NCBI RefSeq assembly: GCF_032854445.1
Contig: NC_088295.1
Location: forward strand, 45,123,385 to 45,187,384
Length of the DNA: 64,000 nt
DNA from: Liolophura sinensis
Taxonomy: Eukaryota; Mollusca; Polyplacophora; Chitonida; Chitonidae
Direction: 5' to 3'
Shown here: in pieces, positions 1 through 14,400 of the stretch
Position numbering within the stretch: position 1 is the first letter of the stretch
Layout of the letters: each line of letters begins with the position of its first letter
Position numbers and translations under genes: made by a program
Notes under the pieces: generated by a model
Seen by the model: the letters and a program-made list of their open reading frames with translations, nothing else
What the model was told of the DNA's origin: nothing
Databases searched by the model: none

Positions 1-696
1 TGTGGTTCGACTGTGGACTTAGTAAGCACCAACAATGCACAGTCTGGCGATGAATTCGGGTTGTTTAAATGCAGAAACGTGCAAAAGACTCTATATATAA
101 ACTTACATGTGAAATTCTATCGGTCAGACATCAGTTAGGGATCACCTTTCCATGTACTTGCGCAGGAGCATTCAAATTGAAATAATCACATTAAAACACA
201 AATGACAAATAAGTAGAATTCAAATTCCCAGAAAAAGGTCTGGTCGTAATTTAGGGAACTATAATCATGCCATTAAGCACGAAGCATATGCCTAACACGG
301 AAAATTATGATCGAATTTATATTTCTTTTTGCTCAGCAGTATGTAAATTATCTAATTATGAGTATAAATAACTGAATACAAATTCCAGCCCATGATCATT
401 GATCTCACCGCCAATTAAGCGTCCAGGCTTGATCAGTTTCAATAGGCCTACTGTTTTCAGAACCAGTATATATAGTTTACATAAACACAATATGGGGATA
501 GACACGTACCAGCGAAACTTTACTCACTGAAGAAAAGAAGGTTTAAAGGGTAAGATTAACTTAATTCAGCCATAGAAATTCACCGATAATTATCCATTGT
601 CCTCAGTTGACATCAAATTTAAGCTGTTGTGATTCTACATATGTCCCGCTGCATTGGGTTTCACTGGAATTGAGACGTACCGAGGCAAAAAAAGTG
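1..696. other. Intergenic, no gene seen
   Basis: AT-rich sequence with stop codons in all frames and no recognisable exon, repeat or RNA. It precedes the 3' end of the minus-strand tRNA gene. Confidence 0.5.
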
Positions 697-768
697 TTCC
701 CATGCCGGGAATCGAACCCGGGCCGCCTGGGTGAAAGCCAGGAATCCTAACCACTAGACCACATGGGA
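697..768 (-). tRNA. tRNA-Glu (anticodon UUC)
   Basis: Read on the minus strand this is a complete 72-nt cloverleaf. The 7-bp acceptor stem pairs TCCCATG (762-768) with CATGGGA (698-704), and the discriminator A is at 697. The A box reads TGGTCTAGTGGTTAGGA, the anticodon loop CTTTCAC carries TTC at 733-735, and the B box is GGTTCGATTCC. There is no intron and no encoded CCA. All stems are intact, unlike the decayed tRNA-like SINE heads elsewhere in the window, so this is probably a functional Pol III gene. It decodes GAA/GAG. Confidence 0.96.
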
Positions 769-1135
769 ATACGAATTACCCTGGTAAGAAAAGTGTAGCG
801 TTCATCAAAGTGTGTACACACTGGTTTCTTTCACCTTTGCATTGATTCTTTTGCCCACGTATGGATCAGTATGGCCACGTGTGTATCTGCTTTCCCACTA
901 ATGCCACAGCTTGCGCTGTGTATCGTAGGCCTATTTATTTTGACTGCCGAACAGGTACAAAATAAATGATGTGATAATCCAAATGCAGAGAGCTGTAGAG
1001 TTTATCACCAATGCACAATATTTGTACAAGACATGCTCTTTCATTTATTTATTCATTTATTCAATGCCTTTTCCTTTATGGCATTATTTGGATAAATATA
1101 TAAATATGTAAAATATATATAAATGAATTGCGTGG

Positions 1136-1209
<74 letters not shown>

Positions 1210-2300
1210 GTAACACTGCACTCAGCCTCGCCGTCTATACCGGTATATTTAACAGCTTATTATCGAGTTGTTACGTTAGGTCTATGAACATTCTAAACTT
1301 TCATTTTTCTCTGTTTTTTTGTTTTTTAAGGTTATCAGGCTAATGTGATTCTTGTTTCAACGCTACGAGCGGCTTAAACCAGATGATAATTTTGCTGAAC
1401 TTCATGATTTTGCTCGCATGAGGTCACATTGCCGTGATTTTATGGGCCGTTCACCTACAGTATAGCACATGTGTTAGACGCAGCCTATAGAGTTGAGACG
1501 AGTTGTACTGGGTTATTACAATAGGGTTAATAAGTGCATCCTGTTCATTCATGTTCTTTTTTTCTTCTCTTTTTGACAGCAGAAGGTACACATACGTGTA
1601 GTATTAACTATAAATAAAGAGATTAAAATAGGTTTTAAAAATATGTCAATACAGCTCGCCAACACTTTAATATAGGCTACAAGTTGTCAATCATGCATTG
1701 TCTGTTACAGTCTGAAATTATTTCACAATTAAAACAGATTGAACTTTAAAGATATCCAGGCATCTACACAAATTATTCATTTTGCACTTATTTATTTAAG
1801 ATTTTGTGGGCGAGCAAGTTAACATGCCTGCGTGCATTCCAGGTCTCAACGAACGTTCCATGTAGAAAGTTATTAAGTTAAAATGAAGTGTAGACTGTTG
1901 GTTTGATCTTAGAATAAATTAAGTATAACAAGTAACTTTAGTTTAACGACAATGACAATGCATTATTTTCTTTCGAATTCGATTAATTTATTTGATTTGT
2001 GACCAGATATCTCTTTGTTTTCTTTCACACTACTGTATCAATGGGCAATTCAGCAGGTCACTGCAAAAATTGCTGGGTGTTTCAAACACTGAATCTGGAT
2101 CTATATCCGGAAAACACATCGAAACGAAGGCAAAACGTATCAACAATATAGCATTTAAATACATTCAAAGGCTACGATTTGCACTTAAAACTCAATATGG
2201 TTTGATTGTCTTGTCCTGGAGGGATAGACTTTTGCGGGAAAATGAGTGTTGTTACAGTTGAAAATGTTTTCCGATAGTACAACTATTCCTAAATTTACAC
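769..2300. other. Intergenic spacer between tRNA-Glu and the mask/ANKHD1 gene
   Basis: AT-rich, with no supportable coding exon. The only structured element is the (TA)n tract listed separately. Short open frames near 1992-2261 lack codon structure or family similarity. Confidence 0.5.
1138..1206. repeat. (TA)n microsatellite, about 34 units
   Basis: An uninterrupted TA dinucleotide run of about 69 bp. Long TA runs of this kind are highly polymorphic and can extrude as hairpins. There is no gene association. Confidence 0.95.
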
Positions 2301-2330
2301 ATCGCCAAATGATGATGGCCTTGCGCACTT

Positions 2331-2374
2331 TACGTCATCCGGGGAACAGAAATATGGTACTTTTGTGATGGCGG
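2331..2374 (+). promoter_or_regulatory. Probable TATA-less promoter elements of the mask/ANKHD1 gene
   Basis: Two motifs typical of housekeeping promoters lie 100-150 bp upstream of the first coding ATG: a CRE/ATF-like TACGTCAT at 2331-2338 and a YY1-type GATGGCGG at 2367-2374. No TATA box is evident at the expected spacing. The transcription start cannot be placed from sequence alone. The assignment is an inference from motif and position. Confidence 0.4.
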
Positions 2375-2476
2375 TCAAGGTGGCAACTGATTTGATCTGA
2401 AAATCGTGTATGGGAGAGAATAAATAGGTAACCATATGTTTAGAAGTACGGACCGTACGTATTTATTCCACGTTAA

Positions 2477-5400
2477 ATGTTAATAATGCAGAATGTTGGA
2501 AAAACTAACGACGGAGGGAACAATACGGACTTGAAAACCTTGCATGTTTGTGAAGGAAATCGAGCTCAGACGTCCACTCTTGATGAGAAGTCCCAAGACT
2601 CCCCAGTCTCGAACTTCATGCCAGAAATGTCGGGAAGTGATGACGAAGATGTGTCTGAGGTATGCTATGGCCATATGTACCCTAATGATCAGAATTTTAC
2701 ATGGCACCCTGAAATGTTACGCATGCTCTCTCTGCTTTTCACACCTTAGTCAGCATGCCTGCGAACCATGTGACCACCGACGTTTGACGGGAAATTTAGA
2801 GTGAGACCCGTTGTGTTGTTTGTTTTCGGTATCATCCGATGATATTTAAAAAGGTGTCAGTGTACCCATCCAACATTGACAGCCCAGTTTCATTTAATTC
2901 TATATCCGGTAGTACCTCCATTCTTGTCTTGATTGTCGCTCAACTGTACATGCCTTAAGTTTGTCCACTGACTCCTTGATCTCAGTGCTCACACCTTCAA
3001 ATGCAAGTAGACATTTTCATTATCAAAGGTCAGTTTACAAACATAGATTTAAAAAAACAGTAACAATAGGCCTAAATCTTCTATTGACTACTTGTTGGTA
3101 ATAATTGATACATTACTTTTCAAATGCTAACTTTTAGCATTTAAGAATGATTCAGGTATGTGAAAGCAAAATAACTGTATGTTGGGTGATTGTGTTGATT
3201 TGACTTCATACCTATCATTGGATTTGCAGTGGTAATTTTGCCTATTGATTTTATGGACTCAGTGGTACTGATTGGCCAAGCTAAACCAATGAACAATGTG
3301 TACATGAATATGGCATACTGCTATGTATGCTTTGGTAACTTTCACCCGTATCAATTGACCTGCTTCTGTGATACTATGGTGACCACCTTTATCCATTGAT
3401 TTTCATGACTTTAGAAGAACTGTTAACTTGAATAGGAAAAATTGTTGCAAAATATGACTTTACCTACTACTCCTGACTCAGTCAATGAAAGTAAATTAGA
3501 ATGTATAATAACACGATAAGAACTTGTTTCTGAAGTTAAAACATGAGCTTCGTAGACATTTGTTTGAGTGTTGATATAAAAGTATTGTTCATGGATTGGT
3601 CGTTGTGGGTTTTGAATTAGTTTTGTTGGTTTTGGTTTTAATGTTTATGATGAATCATGTAGTATAATTTGAAAGCATGTGTGTTTTGGTAGATCCATTT
3701 TATCGCCATTTGCTTCATTTTGGCTTCAGAATGTCAAAAAAAACTTTGACTTTGTAGTCTTAAAGGTATCACCCCAACGATCCTGACTTACAGATTTTTA
3801 TGGTCGGTCAAAAATTGTCATTCTTCATTAATGTTGCAAATCTCCTTGAAATGGATCATGAGATGGTTTCAGTCAAATGTAGTTGATTGCCACTGTATGA
3901 AAGTGCATGTAGTTTTGTGCATGCAAAAAGGTAACAAAAGCAAGAATAACATGCGTTCACATTGAACCTTTGCAGTCTAGTTTGAAGATCAGTGGAAATC
4001 TCTACAGACATTGGTTGACTAAGTGGCCTTCTTTGAGCGCTCATTCATGAGCGAACATTTTGCCTCAGTGTGTATTTTTAGTTTTGCATCGTAAATTATG
4101 GATAACTATCAATTCATGTGTAAGTTAGTGATCAAGATATAGATGTTTATTTGTGGCCAAAAATATGTATGAAAAAGTTTAGTTTATGAATATACAAAGC
4201 TGTGGCATCAGCTCCAGGTTCATTTTAACCAATCAGCATTGTTGGGGAATACCTTATTACAATATTGATGTTACTGCAGAAGTTAAAGGCAGCTAGTGTT
4301 TTGATATCTGTTTCTGTTCTCATATCCTATATGAACTTATATTTCTTCTTTGTTTATAGTCCTTTAATAAGCTGCATGCACTTAAATATGAATGTAAATC
4401 ATGATGTTTTAAACTGAATTATTTTATTTAAATGTATTTTAACCTTTCAGGTGGAATCATTTATCCTTGACCCTGAGGAGATAGAGGATGGGGAACAAAT
4501 GATCCAGGCCTCCAAATTCCTTCTTCCAGCTGAGAGCATGGAGGGGGCGGATTTGAGGACTGTGGACCCTGAGACACATGCAAGGCTGGAGGCATTGCTA
4601 GAAGCTGCTGGTTAGTAACTGATCAGTCATTTCGTATTCAGATAGTTCTGACTCGCATACTGAAGCGCTTAAGTTGCCTCTGTAGTAAATAAAACCTTGC
4701 ATTACATCCACTGCAGACTTGTGTTATGAAGTCGAAAGTTCAAACCTGGTTCCAGTCCATTATTTTCTGCAACTTGATGGGCCAGTATGCTGTACTTTTC
4801 CTCTGGTGTTACAGGTTACTTGTAAGGCATCCTGTCTGTCATTTTAAAACTCGGACAGATTACTAATTTTTCTTAATAGACTTTTAGCCTCTTTATAAAC
4901 ATGCTTTTGCTGTAACTCGTGAATATGTTCTAAAGGTTGAAAGGATTTTTTTGAAGATTATTTAAGTCAGTTGTTTCTAGGGCATTATTTGGTGTTTGCT
5001 ATTAATGAAATCCTACATTTTGTGAAGCCTTGATGATGGACTGAGAAAAGTTGCTTCTGGTATAAGATTTCATTCATGGTGCACTAATCATTATATGTCC
5101 ACCTCTCTCTCATTACAATGCTGTTGTTGGGGTACAAATCTGACTCCCGTGTTATGAAAGTGAAGCATAGATTTTGCCAGATTTGAAATGAGAGAGTCTC
5201 ATTTTCAAGTTTCTCCTATTTTTTTCCTTGTCTCTCCCATGTTAGTTTTGTCAGAATAGGGTGTTTCAAAGACACTGAGACGCTAAACCTGAAGTGAAGA
5301 GTGTTGTATGGACATAGAACATAACATAGAAACATAAATAGTGTACTGCTGGATGCTAACAGTAAACGAAATAACCTGAGAATCATGCTTTTCATGTAAT

Positions 5401-8400
5401 GAATTAATTATGTGATATACAAGCTTTTGAGCGCAAAAAATGAACCAATTCATGAGGCTTTCACACAGGTGTGTGGAACAACAGTTGTGTGAAAAATTTA
5501 TGAACGTGTTTGTATTAAAGCAGGTGTTGTAATGAAGGTTGTTACAATGAGGGAGCAGTGTATATTTGAGGTTATAAATTAATGTCACAGGTTGACCCTC
5601 TCTCTCTCTGTTTTCACTTCCACATCCGCAGAGATTTTAAAAATTTGACTCTGGGAATGCAATAACATGATGGCCTTCAGGGGAAGTTTTGACCATCTGT
5701 GATAATATCTCTGTGGATTTATAAACAGGTTACTATGGTGACCATCTGGCTTTCTGACACAACAGATTCTGCCATACATTATTTGGCATTATGTAACTTT
5801 ACCATGATAGACTAATTGATAAGCTTCTTGATTTGACCTTTTCATGCTCATATTGTACAAATTTGCTGAATTGTGTGTGATGGCCAAGGGTTACAGCGCC
5901 TGAAAAATGCTGAACCACATTTTGCCACCCGCCACAATCCTGGTCACCATCGCATAAGTGAAATATTTTTGAGAACGGAGTAAAACACCAATCAAATAAA
6001 TAACTAAATGCTGATCCATGTGATGTAATTATTTTTTCTCTCAGCAAATAAATCCTGGTCATGTTTTCGCGCTTATTGAGAGTTCATCATGAGAGCCAGA
6101 GTAAATGAGTTCTAGTCATCATGTCACTTTGACGTGTCCCCTCGCTCACATGCCACAAACTATGTATGGTGTCTTGTACTTTCCATCACAGTAAACAAAC
6201 ACATGATATGTAACTACGGAGCCACTACACTGGACATGATGGATATGCTAATGGATTTACCATAGACAAGCCATTTTCAACTACCTGTACATTGTCTACT
6301 TGGGAGATTTGGAAAGCTGTGAATAAAAGCTGTTGTTAGATTAAGACTAGAGCATCTTTCAGTGACCATATCCTTATGTGTGATATATATCCTAATGTGT
6401 GAACCTGAGGATCTTACAACTGATAATTACCTGCGGATGGTCATGGGTTTCCCCCAGGCGCTGTCCGGTTTCCTCCCACCATAATGCTGGCTGCTGTAGT
6501 ATAAGTGAAATATTCTTGAGTATGGTGTTAATCACAAATCAAATAAATACAACTGATAATTTGAATTTTGATAATTGTGATGATAAAATATTGTAAATTT
6601 GCAGCTGTAAATCATACTAAATTTGATATCAAATAGGGAAGGATAGTCTGGTCGGTGTGAGGGGTTAAGGTTGTGAAATTGATGGAATGATGCTGAGTGT
6701 TGCACCTGTCCCAACAAACTCAACATCATTGTAACTGAAGATTTAACGTGAGAACAACAAGCTGTTTTAGATGATGGTGAGTTTTCAGACTTGATCACAT
6801 GCTGGAGCTAACGATATATTTTTGTTTTGAGGATAGGTTATCTTGGTGGATAACTACTTCTGCTCTGGGCATTACATGTATTTACATGTCATTGCAGTCT
6901 GGTTAGCACAACCTGTGGGCTGATTAAGTGACATTATTCTTGATCACAGATTATAGAGCTATAGTTTATATTTAGTTGATGTTTCTCAGTTTGCCAATGT
7001 CAGTCATTAGTCTCTGATGCTCAAATCCTGGATGCATGACCAGAACAAAATATTTGTATCGTTTAACAGGTATAGGGAAGCTTTCCACTGCTGACGGCAA
7101 GGCATTAACAGATCCTGAGGTTTTGCGGAAATTGACATCGTCGGTCAGTTGTGCTCTTGATGAAGCTGCTGCGGCTTTGACACGTATGAGAGCTGAACAA
7201 GGTCAACTGGCTGCCAATGCTGATAGGTACGTGTTTGGAAGGAGTTGTACTCCGGTCTTCTGGTTAAAATGTAGTGGCGACCGGCAGTTGGTGAATCCAA
7301 GTGGATAATTAACGGACGGTGACAGTATCCTTAGGGTCAGCAGTTTAATGGCTGACAATGATATGTTAACCGGTAATTATGGATGGCCACCAACACCTTT
7401 TTTGTTTATATGAATCGAATTCAGTGTGCGTAACCTGAACCACGATTTGCATAATAAAGTCAGACCTGTTGAGCTGTTACCAAAGTGTGAAGTGCTGTGT
7501 GTATAAAATAAGAGAAATGACCTGAACTGAGACGTGGGTGTGCTGTGTCATACACCTCTCAGATAAATGTGGGGGTGTTTGAAAAAGTGGTTCTGTGTAC
7601 AAAGACCGTATTTCCAACAAGCAGCAGAGAAAATGTTATTTTTGGAATAGTAGGTGACATTCTACAACCATGTTTGTCTTTAAGAAGAACTCATTTGCCT
7701 TTGACCAGTAAATTTGACATACACTGTAAAAATAAGTTTTTGTTTTTCTTTGGTAAGTATGTATGCATTTAATAGCTATGAGTACTCATTTACTTGACCG
7801 TGCATTGTGTTTCCAGCTGTCGCTCCCTGGCCGAGGCCTGCATTGATGGGGATGTGGGTACTGTCCGGAGGATGCTGGATGAGGGAGGAAGTGTCAACGA
7901 GACCACAGAGGATGGCGAAAGTCTACTCTCATTAGCATGTTCAGCTGGATATTACGAATTAGCTCAGGTAAAACAGCACAGAGGATTATTGTGTAGTCTG
8001 GTATCGCTCAGTTGCGCGATGCAGTTGCAAGTTTCATGGAAAGAAACAACTCCAAAACTGTCAGATTTACAGAAAAGAACATTTACTGCTGTTCACAAGA
8101 ATATTAAAACTTGATTGGCATCAATTGTGGTCAGCAAATTATCTAACCTGTTCTTACGCTTACCGAAAACGATCCATGGAAATCACACATATTCACAAAT
8201 AAGGACATTTTCAAAGTCTACTGCCATCTCGATCTGGTTGTCTCAGCCGCAGGATCTATGTGGTCACTCATAAGATAATCCCTGAACTTGACCATACATC
8301 TGCCTGCATTTACAATTATCAGAGACTGATAAAGGTCATGACCTTAAGCTCAGTCTCGCTCATACAGCATGATGGTTGGAAAGTGTGATATTATTTCATG

Positions 8401-11400
8401 AAGAGGTGTGATTGCAATAGACCCTATCAGTTTTATGTGTTTCAGAAGAGATTAGTTAATTACTGAGGCAACTCAATTGGTGTTGATTCCTCCTAGGGAA
8501 GTTTTAGTACATGTGTGATGAGGTAAAATGTTTTCTACATGTTTGGGGCTGTTTCCGTAACTCAAAACTGCATTGCTCACTTAACAGTTACCCCACTTCA
8601 CAACCACACAGAGGGGAAAGCTACCTGATGTCATTTACATATACTGTTGAAAAATGAAATGATTTCCAGTTCAAGTTGATATTTCTTGAAAATATGATTG
8701 TAGACATGTGAATCAATAAAGAATAGAGCTAGGCTATTAATATGTACTGATAATCATCAGTATACTCCAATACTTTGTGAGTGAGACATTGATAGGAAAA
8801 ATTGAAGAAAATTTATATGTAGTGCTCTGTTATCCTTCCTTTTCAACTCCCAATAGAATATTAGTATGTCGATCACTGAAGATGTATCGTAGGCTTTGCC
8901 ATCTTCATTTAATCAAGCATGCAGTGTCCAGCATCATCTGCTTTTATTTACTGAGCCATGTTAACCCTCCACAGCGCTGAATTTTCCTTCATAAATATGC
9001 ATGATTCACAGTCCCATCAGGTTCCACTGTACAAACTTCAACAGGCACCTTAGTTATTGACACTGATAGGAGTTCAAAACAATATTGCATTGGAAAGATG
9101 TTGTAGTGAAAACTGTGCATTGTATATGGAATACATTTAATTCACAGTAGATTTAGAAATGTTCCAGCACAAAGAATAACTCCCTACACATCAACTTGTT
9201 CAAGGTTATCTGGGTCATTGTAGGCCAGTATTGCTTGACAGCTCTCTGACTTTCTGCTGCCAGTGCCTGTTTGTTACGATAAAACCATACTAAGCACTGC
9301 TTATTGCTGGTGTTCTGGAATGAATTGGGTCTGAATGTACATGTATGCATTCGCTTCAAAACAAAGAAATACACAAGAAATACAAGAAATTGCCCTGGTG
9401 GAAGTATGCAGGCTGAAAATGCCATTGGCTATCGAAAGAGAAGATTATTCAACATTTTCATATGCACAGTAAAGCAAGGGTGTGTTTGAAGCCTACAAAG
9501 CTGTATCAACCTTGCTGATAGGAAGATGAGGTGTGTCAAAAACAATGATAGATTGTAACGTACATATATTCACAGGTTCTCTTGGCTATGAAAGCGAACG
9601 TGGAAGATCGCGGAATCAAAGGGGACTGCACTCCGCTGATGGAGGCTGCCAGTGGGGGCTACGTGGAAATCGTACGGTTACTGATGAACCACGAAGCTGA
9701 CGTCAATGCCCAGTCATCAGCGGGTAAGTTGTTTGGGCTAGATTCTCCTAGCAGCTTCATAAACTACAGAAAAGCTGTTGGTAAAGTTTGTATGAAAAGC
9801 TTATTTGACTGATGATTCCCTGAAGACTTTGCAAGAGAATGGTCTTACACTTTTATAAATATTTTGGTACCATAATGCTGAGGGCTGTCCTACAAATGAA
9901 GTACTGTAATTTTTCAATCTTTTCTCACGTTTGCAAGGTGTTTGTTTGAGCATATTCTTAAGGCTTTATTCTGTGTAAATTAAGAAGATATACTTTTTGT
10001 GAAGCCCTGAAATTGGCCAATCCAACTAATCTCCAAAACCTAATTATAAATGTTTGTAAATTGCACTGGAAGTTGCTCTTTCATTTTCGAAAAGGAATTA
10101 CGTTATTCTTGAGTACGGGGTAAAACACCAATCATATAAATAAATAACTATTTTGGGGAAAATACCACAGTCATGGTATTGTGCTTCTTCTGTATTGCAC
10201 GGTGTTTATATGTTTACACATAATGTTTTTATGTGATTTGATTCAGTGAAATAAGTGAATAGATAAGATTGAAGTTTCAGTAAATGATTGCTAGCTGTGA
10301 AATGTTTGTGTCAGACATTGAACTTGTTTCTGCCATCCAGGTAACACTCCCCTTCACTATGCGGCTGCCGGTGGGTATGAGAACGTGGTGATTGTGTTGA
10401 TAGAGTCCGGGGCCAACGTAGAGGAACATAACGAGAATGGCCATACCCCTCTGATGGAAGCCGCAAGTGCTGGCCATGTAGGTGTGGCTAGGATTCTGCT
10501 CAATGCTGGGGCCGGCATTAACACCCACTCAAACGAGTTTAAAGAAAGTGCTCTCACGCTAGCCTGCTACAAAGGTATGTTCTATTGTGTTTTCATTCTG
10601 ACTCCTTAACATTATATGATTGGTACATTGTATATGACTACCTTCTTCATATTTTTGTAGCCAAGGTTAATAGATGTGTGAAAATGTATCCTTTCAAAAA
10701 TTATCTTTGAAAACATGCCTACTCTTCTTTGTCAACATCTTCTTCTGTCTATATTGTGTCTTTTGCACATTTTCTAAGGGTATTCAGTTCTCAGTGTATC
10801 TCCTCTGGGTGGCGTTATTAGACTGGTGTGCTGTCAAGTGCTATCTGGGCATGCACTTGCTTGCCCACAAATGAGAAAGGTAGAATTATTTTACCTTGAG
10901 GAAAATAGAGGTTACCAGTTGTCTCACTGTTTACTTGTGTGATGTTTGTAATGACAGGTCACTTGGACATGGTGAAGTTTTTGTTGGAGGCTGGTGCCGA
11001 CCAGGAACATAAGACAGACGAGATGCACACAGCTCTGATGGAGGCCTCCATGGACGGCCATGTAGATGTGGCCAGGCTGTTACTCGATAGTGGTGCTCAG
11101 GTGGGCTAACTCAGAAAAAACTAAACCAGTCCACTTAATTATGTGTACTCATTGGTGAAACAAAATGTTAAATTAGTGTAATTCCTGAATATATTAACTT
11201 GGGCCCACAGTTTGATAGGATATACTGTAGCCTACACTGACAGAGTGATACTATTTGTTAAACCCTGAAGGCATGAACTCTGCTGTTAAAACATTTTGTC
11301 ATTATTATTGTTAAGGCCCATTAAACTGTAATGAAATCTCTCCTTTAGTACTTATGTCGTCCAACAACCTGCTGATGGTTGTGTTCTTCCTACCATAATG

Positions 11401-14400
11401 CTTGCCACTGTCATATAAATGAAATATTCTTGAGTATATGGTATAAAACACAAATCTAATAAATATATAAATACCCAAGTACTCACTAGACTATTATATA
11501 TGTATTCTATAAGGGATGAATGAGTGAATGTTTACGGTTGAATGCCAATACTCTGTATGGATACATTGTGTACGGTGACATTCAGGAAGCAGACAGGAGC
11601 CTGACCTGAACCGCCTGTTCATCATTATGCCCTGTTTACAGGTGAACATGCCTGCTGACAGTTTTGAGTCACCCTTGACACTGGCTGCGTGTGGAGGTCA
11701 TGTAGACCTGGCCAACCTGTTGATACAGCGGGGTGCCAATCTGGAGGAGGTGAACGACGAGGGATACACTCCCCTAATGGAGGCAGCCCGTGAGGGACAT
11801 GAGGAGATGGTCGCTTTGTTGTTGGCACACGGTAATTTTCAAAGCCTTGGGAATCTCGGTGTTTTATTTGGCAGAGGTTTTTGACTTGTGACATTTAATG
11901 GCCTCTTGTGCAAAGTTGATAGTAACTGCCATGGTTACAGAAGTTAAAAACATATGTTGCCATGGTGCTTACAATTAACTTTGTTTAAGATTGTTTTGTG
12001 CAAGCAGTCCCAGCTCCAGATCTTGCTGGGAGAGGTACAGCTTTGAGATCAAGATATTTATTAGTGGTGACTGGAGGGGAGATAGGTTTGTTGACTCCAT
12101 CTTTAATGGTTAGTGACCAGCGACAAGTGAAATATTCTTCAGTACGTCGAGAACACTAATCCAGTAAACATGTAAATCAGTGCATTAGGATATGTGTCAT
12201 GACTATCTTGCTTAAGTATTCGTAGCTGTTGACTGTAAACCTATGCTTGTGCTGAAAATAATATTTGTTTTACCCATGTAGGTGCTAACGTTGACTTCTG
12301 TTTTACCAGTGTAGGTGCTAACATTAACCTGTGTTTTATCTGTGTAGGTGCTGAGATCAATGCTCAGACTGAGGAGACCACAGAGACGGCCCTAACGCTG
12401 GCCTGTTGTGGGGGATTCCTGAAGTGGGCGACTTCCTGATCAAGGCGGGTGCTGATATTGAACTGGGCTGTAGCACACCTCTGATGGAGGCTGCCCAGGA
12501 GGGCCATTTAGATCTGGTCAAGTACCTTCTTAAAGCAGGTGAGCTGTCTTGTGAAGCAGTCTACACATGTTGTTGGTCAAAGGCATTTGGGGTGTCCACT
12601 GTGGTGGAGCGGTTAAAGTGTTCACCTTTAAATCATTAGGATGCGCCAGGTGTGGGTTCAAACCTGGCCATGGACTGGTAATTGACCAAGGTAGCAATAA
12701 GTGGTCATCGACGACACTTACATGGTTGTTTGCTTTCGCTTTCTTTCAATAATATGATGTACATATCTATACCTGACTTGTTAGATTGCTTACCAGTAAC
12801 TTGCTAAATATTGGTGGTTTACGCTTTTTTTTTCCTCCACCCACAAAACTCGACTGCCATTACCTAAACAAACAACAATCAAGAGACTAATTTTTTTTTC
12901 AAATATTATAATTAAGCATGATATACAAGCAAACCCGGAACTTGGGTAACTGTTTGATCCCTGGATGGTGGTCTGCCGTGTTTGGACATACCCTGTTCCA
13001 ATTAGAAAACAAAATGTTGTAATATTCTCAAATTTCACTTAAACTCTGCCTTGTTTTTGTCTCTGTGGGTGTAAACCCTATGCAAGTTAATACAGGTCAA
13101 ACCGTTAACAATATGCTATGTGTAAAGATGCACCTATTTGTTGCCAGGGGCCAATGTTCATGCTCAGACAGCCACCCGTGATACAGCCCTTACCTATGCC
13201 TCTGAGAATGGACACACTGACGTGGCGGAGGTCTTGCTCGGGTCAGGAGCAGAACTGGTCAGTCATCAATCTTAATAAGAACAAGCATCAGCAAAATTAT
13301 ATCCTGGCAAGTTTTCAGGGCCAATTCCACAAAGTGATTATTGACACAAGTACATAATTACACATCAATTGCATAGATAGACTTAGCTGCAGTTTATAAA
13401 TGTTTCTTCATGTTGAAGATATCTAGTGAGGTAAGGTGCAGTGGTTCCCTCTTTGCATTTAGATATGTAACATGTGGGAAGAACTAGGATCCACATGTAG
13501 TTCAAAATGAGGTAAAAAATTGGATACAGCTTGTAACTGTAAGCCCATGATGTATGTCTTAGTGTTTTCTTTCTTTCGCACAAGTTGAACTGTTTTGTTT
13601 TTAGGAGCACGAGTCGGATGGGGGAAGAACACCGTTAATGAAAGCTGCCAGATCTGGTCACTATTCTACAGTGCAATTTCTCATTACCAAAGGTATGGCA
13701 GCTAAGGCAATTTTGGCGGTTTCTGACTTGCTTCAGAGGATGATTAAAACTGAAAACAATGCAAAACTTCCCATGTTGGTTGATAAAGAATGAGTGACTG
13801 ATGCTGATAATGATGAATTCATATGTTTTGCGTTGAACTGCTCGAAGGGTGACAGGTCGCTCAAAAGGTGTTTAAAAGTGCTCATTAATGATTTGAAAAC
13901 AAGTGACACCTGTTTGAGTACTGCTCACAGCAGGTGCGAAAGTAATAAAAAAATAACTTCCAGCGTATAATAAGTACTTTACAGTATGTTGAAAAATGGC
14001 TGGCTTCCTCCCCGGCCATATGTGGAAAGGGCTGTCAGCAACCTGCGGATGATTGTGGGTTTCCCCCAGGCTGTGATCTGTTTCCTCCCACCATAATGAT
14101 GGCTGTTGTTGTATAAGTGAAATATTCTGGAGTACGGCCTAAAACACCAGTCATATAAATAAATAAATAGATATATATCACTCGTGGATAATCTATTGAC
14201 TTTTTAAGTCGGATAAAGTTTACACATATTAAGATATCATAACTGATATTAGGCCAAAATGTCACCATTTTCAATGAAAGCATTAAAGGTGTTTCTTGTG
14301 AAGGAAGGCTTGATTGTTTGTTGTAGGTGCGGATGTCAATCGGCAGACCTTTAACAATGACCACACTGTTTTATCCCTGGCTTGTGCTGGAGGACACCTC

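Larger units (their letters stand above)
2477..7226 (+). other. ANKHD1: Mask exons 1-3: N-terminal conserved region
   Basis: Exon 1 encodes a divergent acidic N-terminus ending in GSDDEDVSE. Exons 2-3 carry the strongly family-conserved stretch VESFILDPEE ... GADLRTVDPETHARLEALLE ... GIGKLSTADGKA ... SSVSCALDEAAAALTRM (about residues 62-160). This block immediately precedes the first ankyrin repeat in human ANKHD1 and has no other known domain. The introns on either side of exon 2 are long (1.8 and 2.5 kb). Confidence 0.93.

Noticed and set aside
1992-2261. 90-codon open frame upstream of the mask gene
   Set aside because: No family similarity, no splice continuity and AT-rich composition like the surrounding spacer.
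12588-12700. tRNA gene in mask intron 9 and similar tRNA-like elements (37345, 42030, 50921, 53788)
   Set aside because: A and B boxes are present but acceptor and other stems do not pair, and they continue into SINE bodies.
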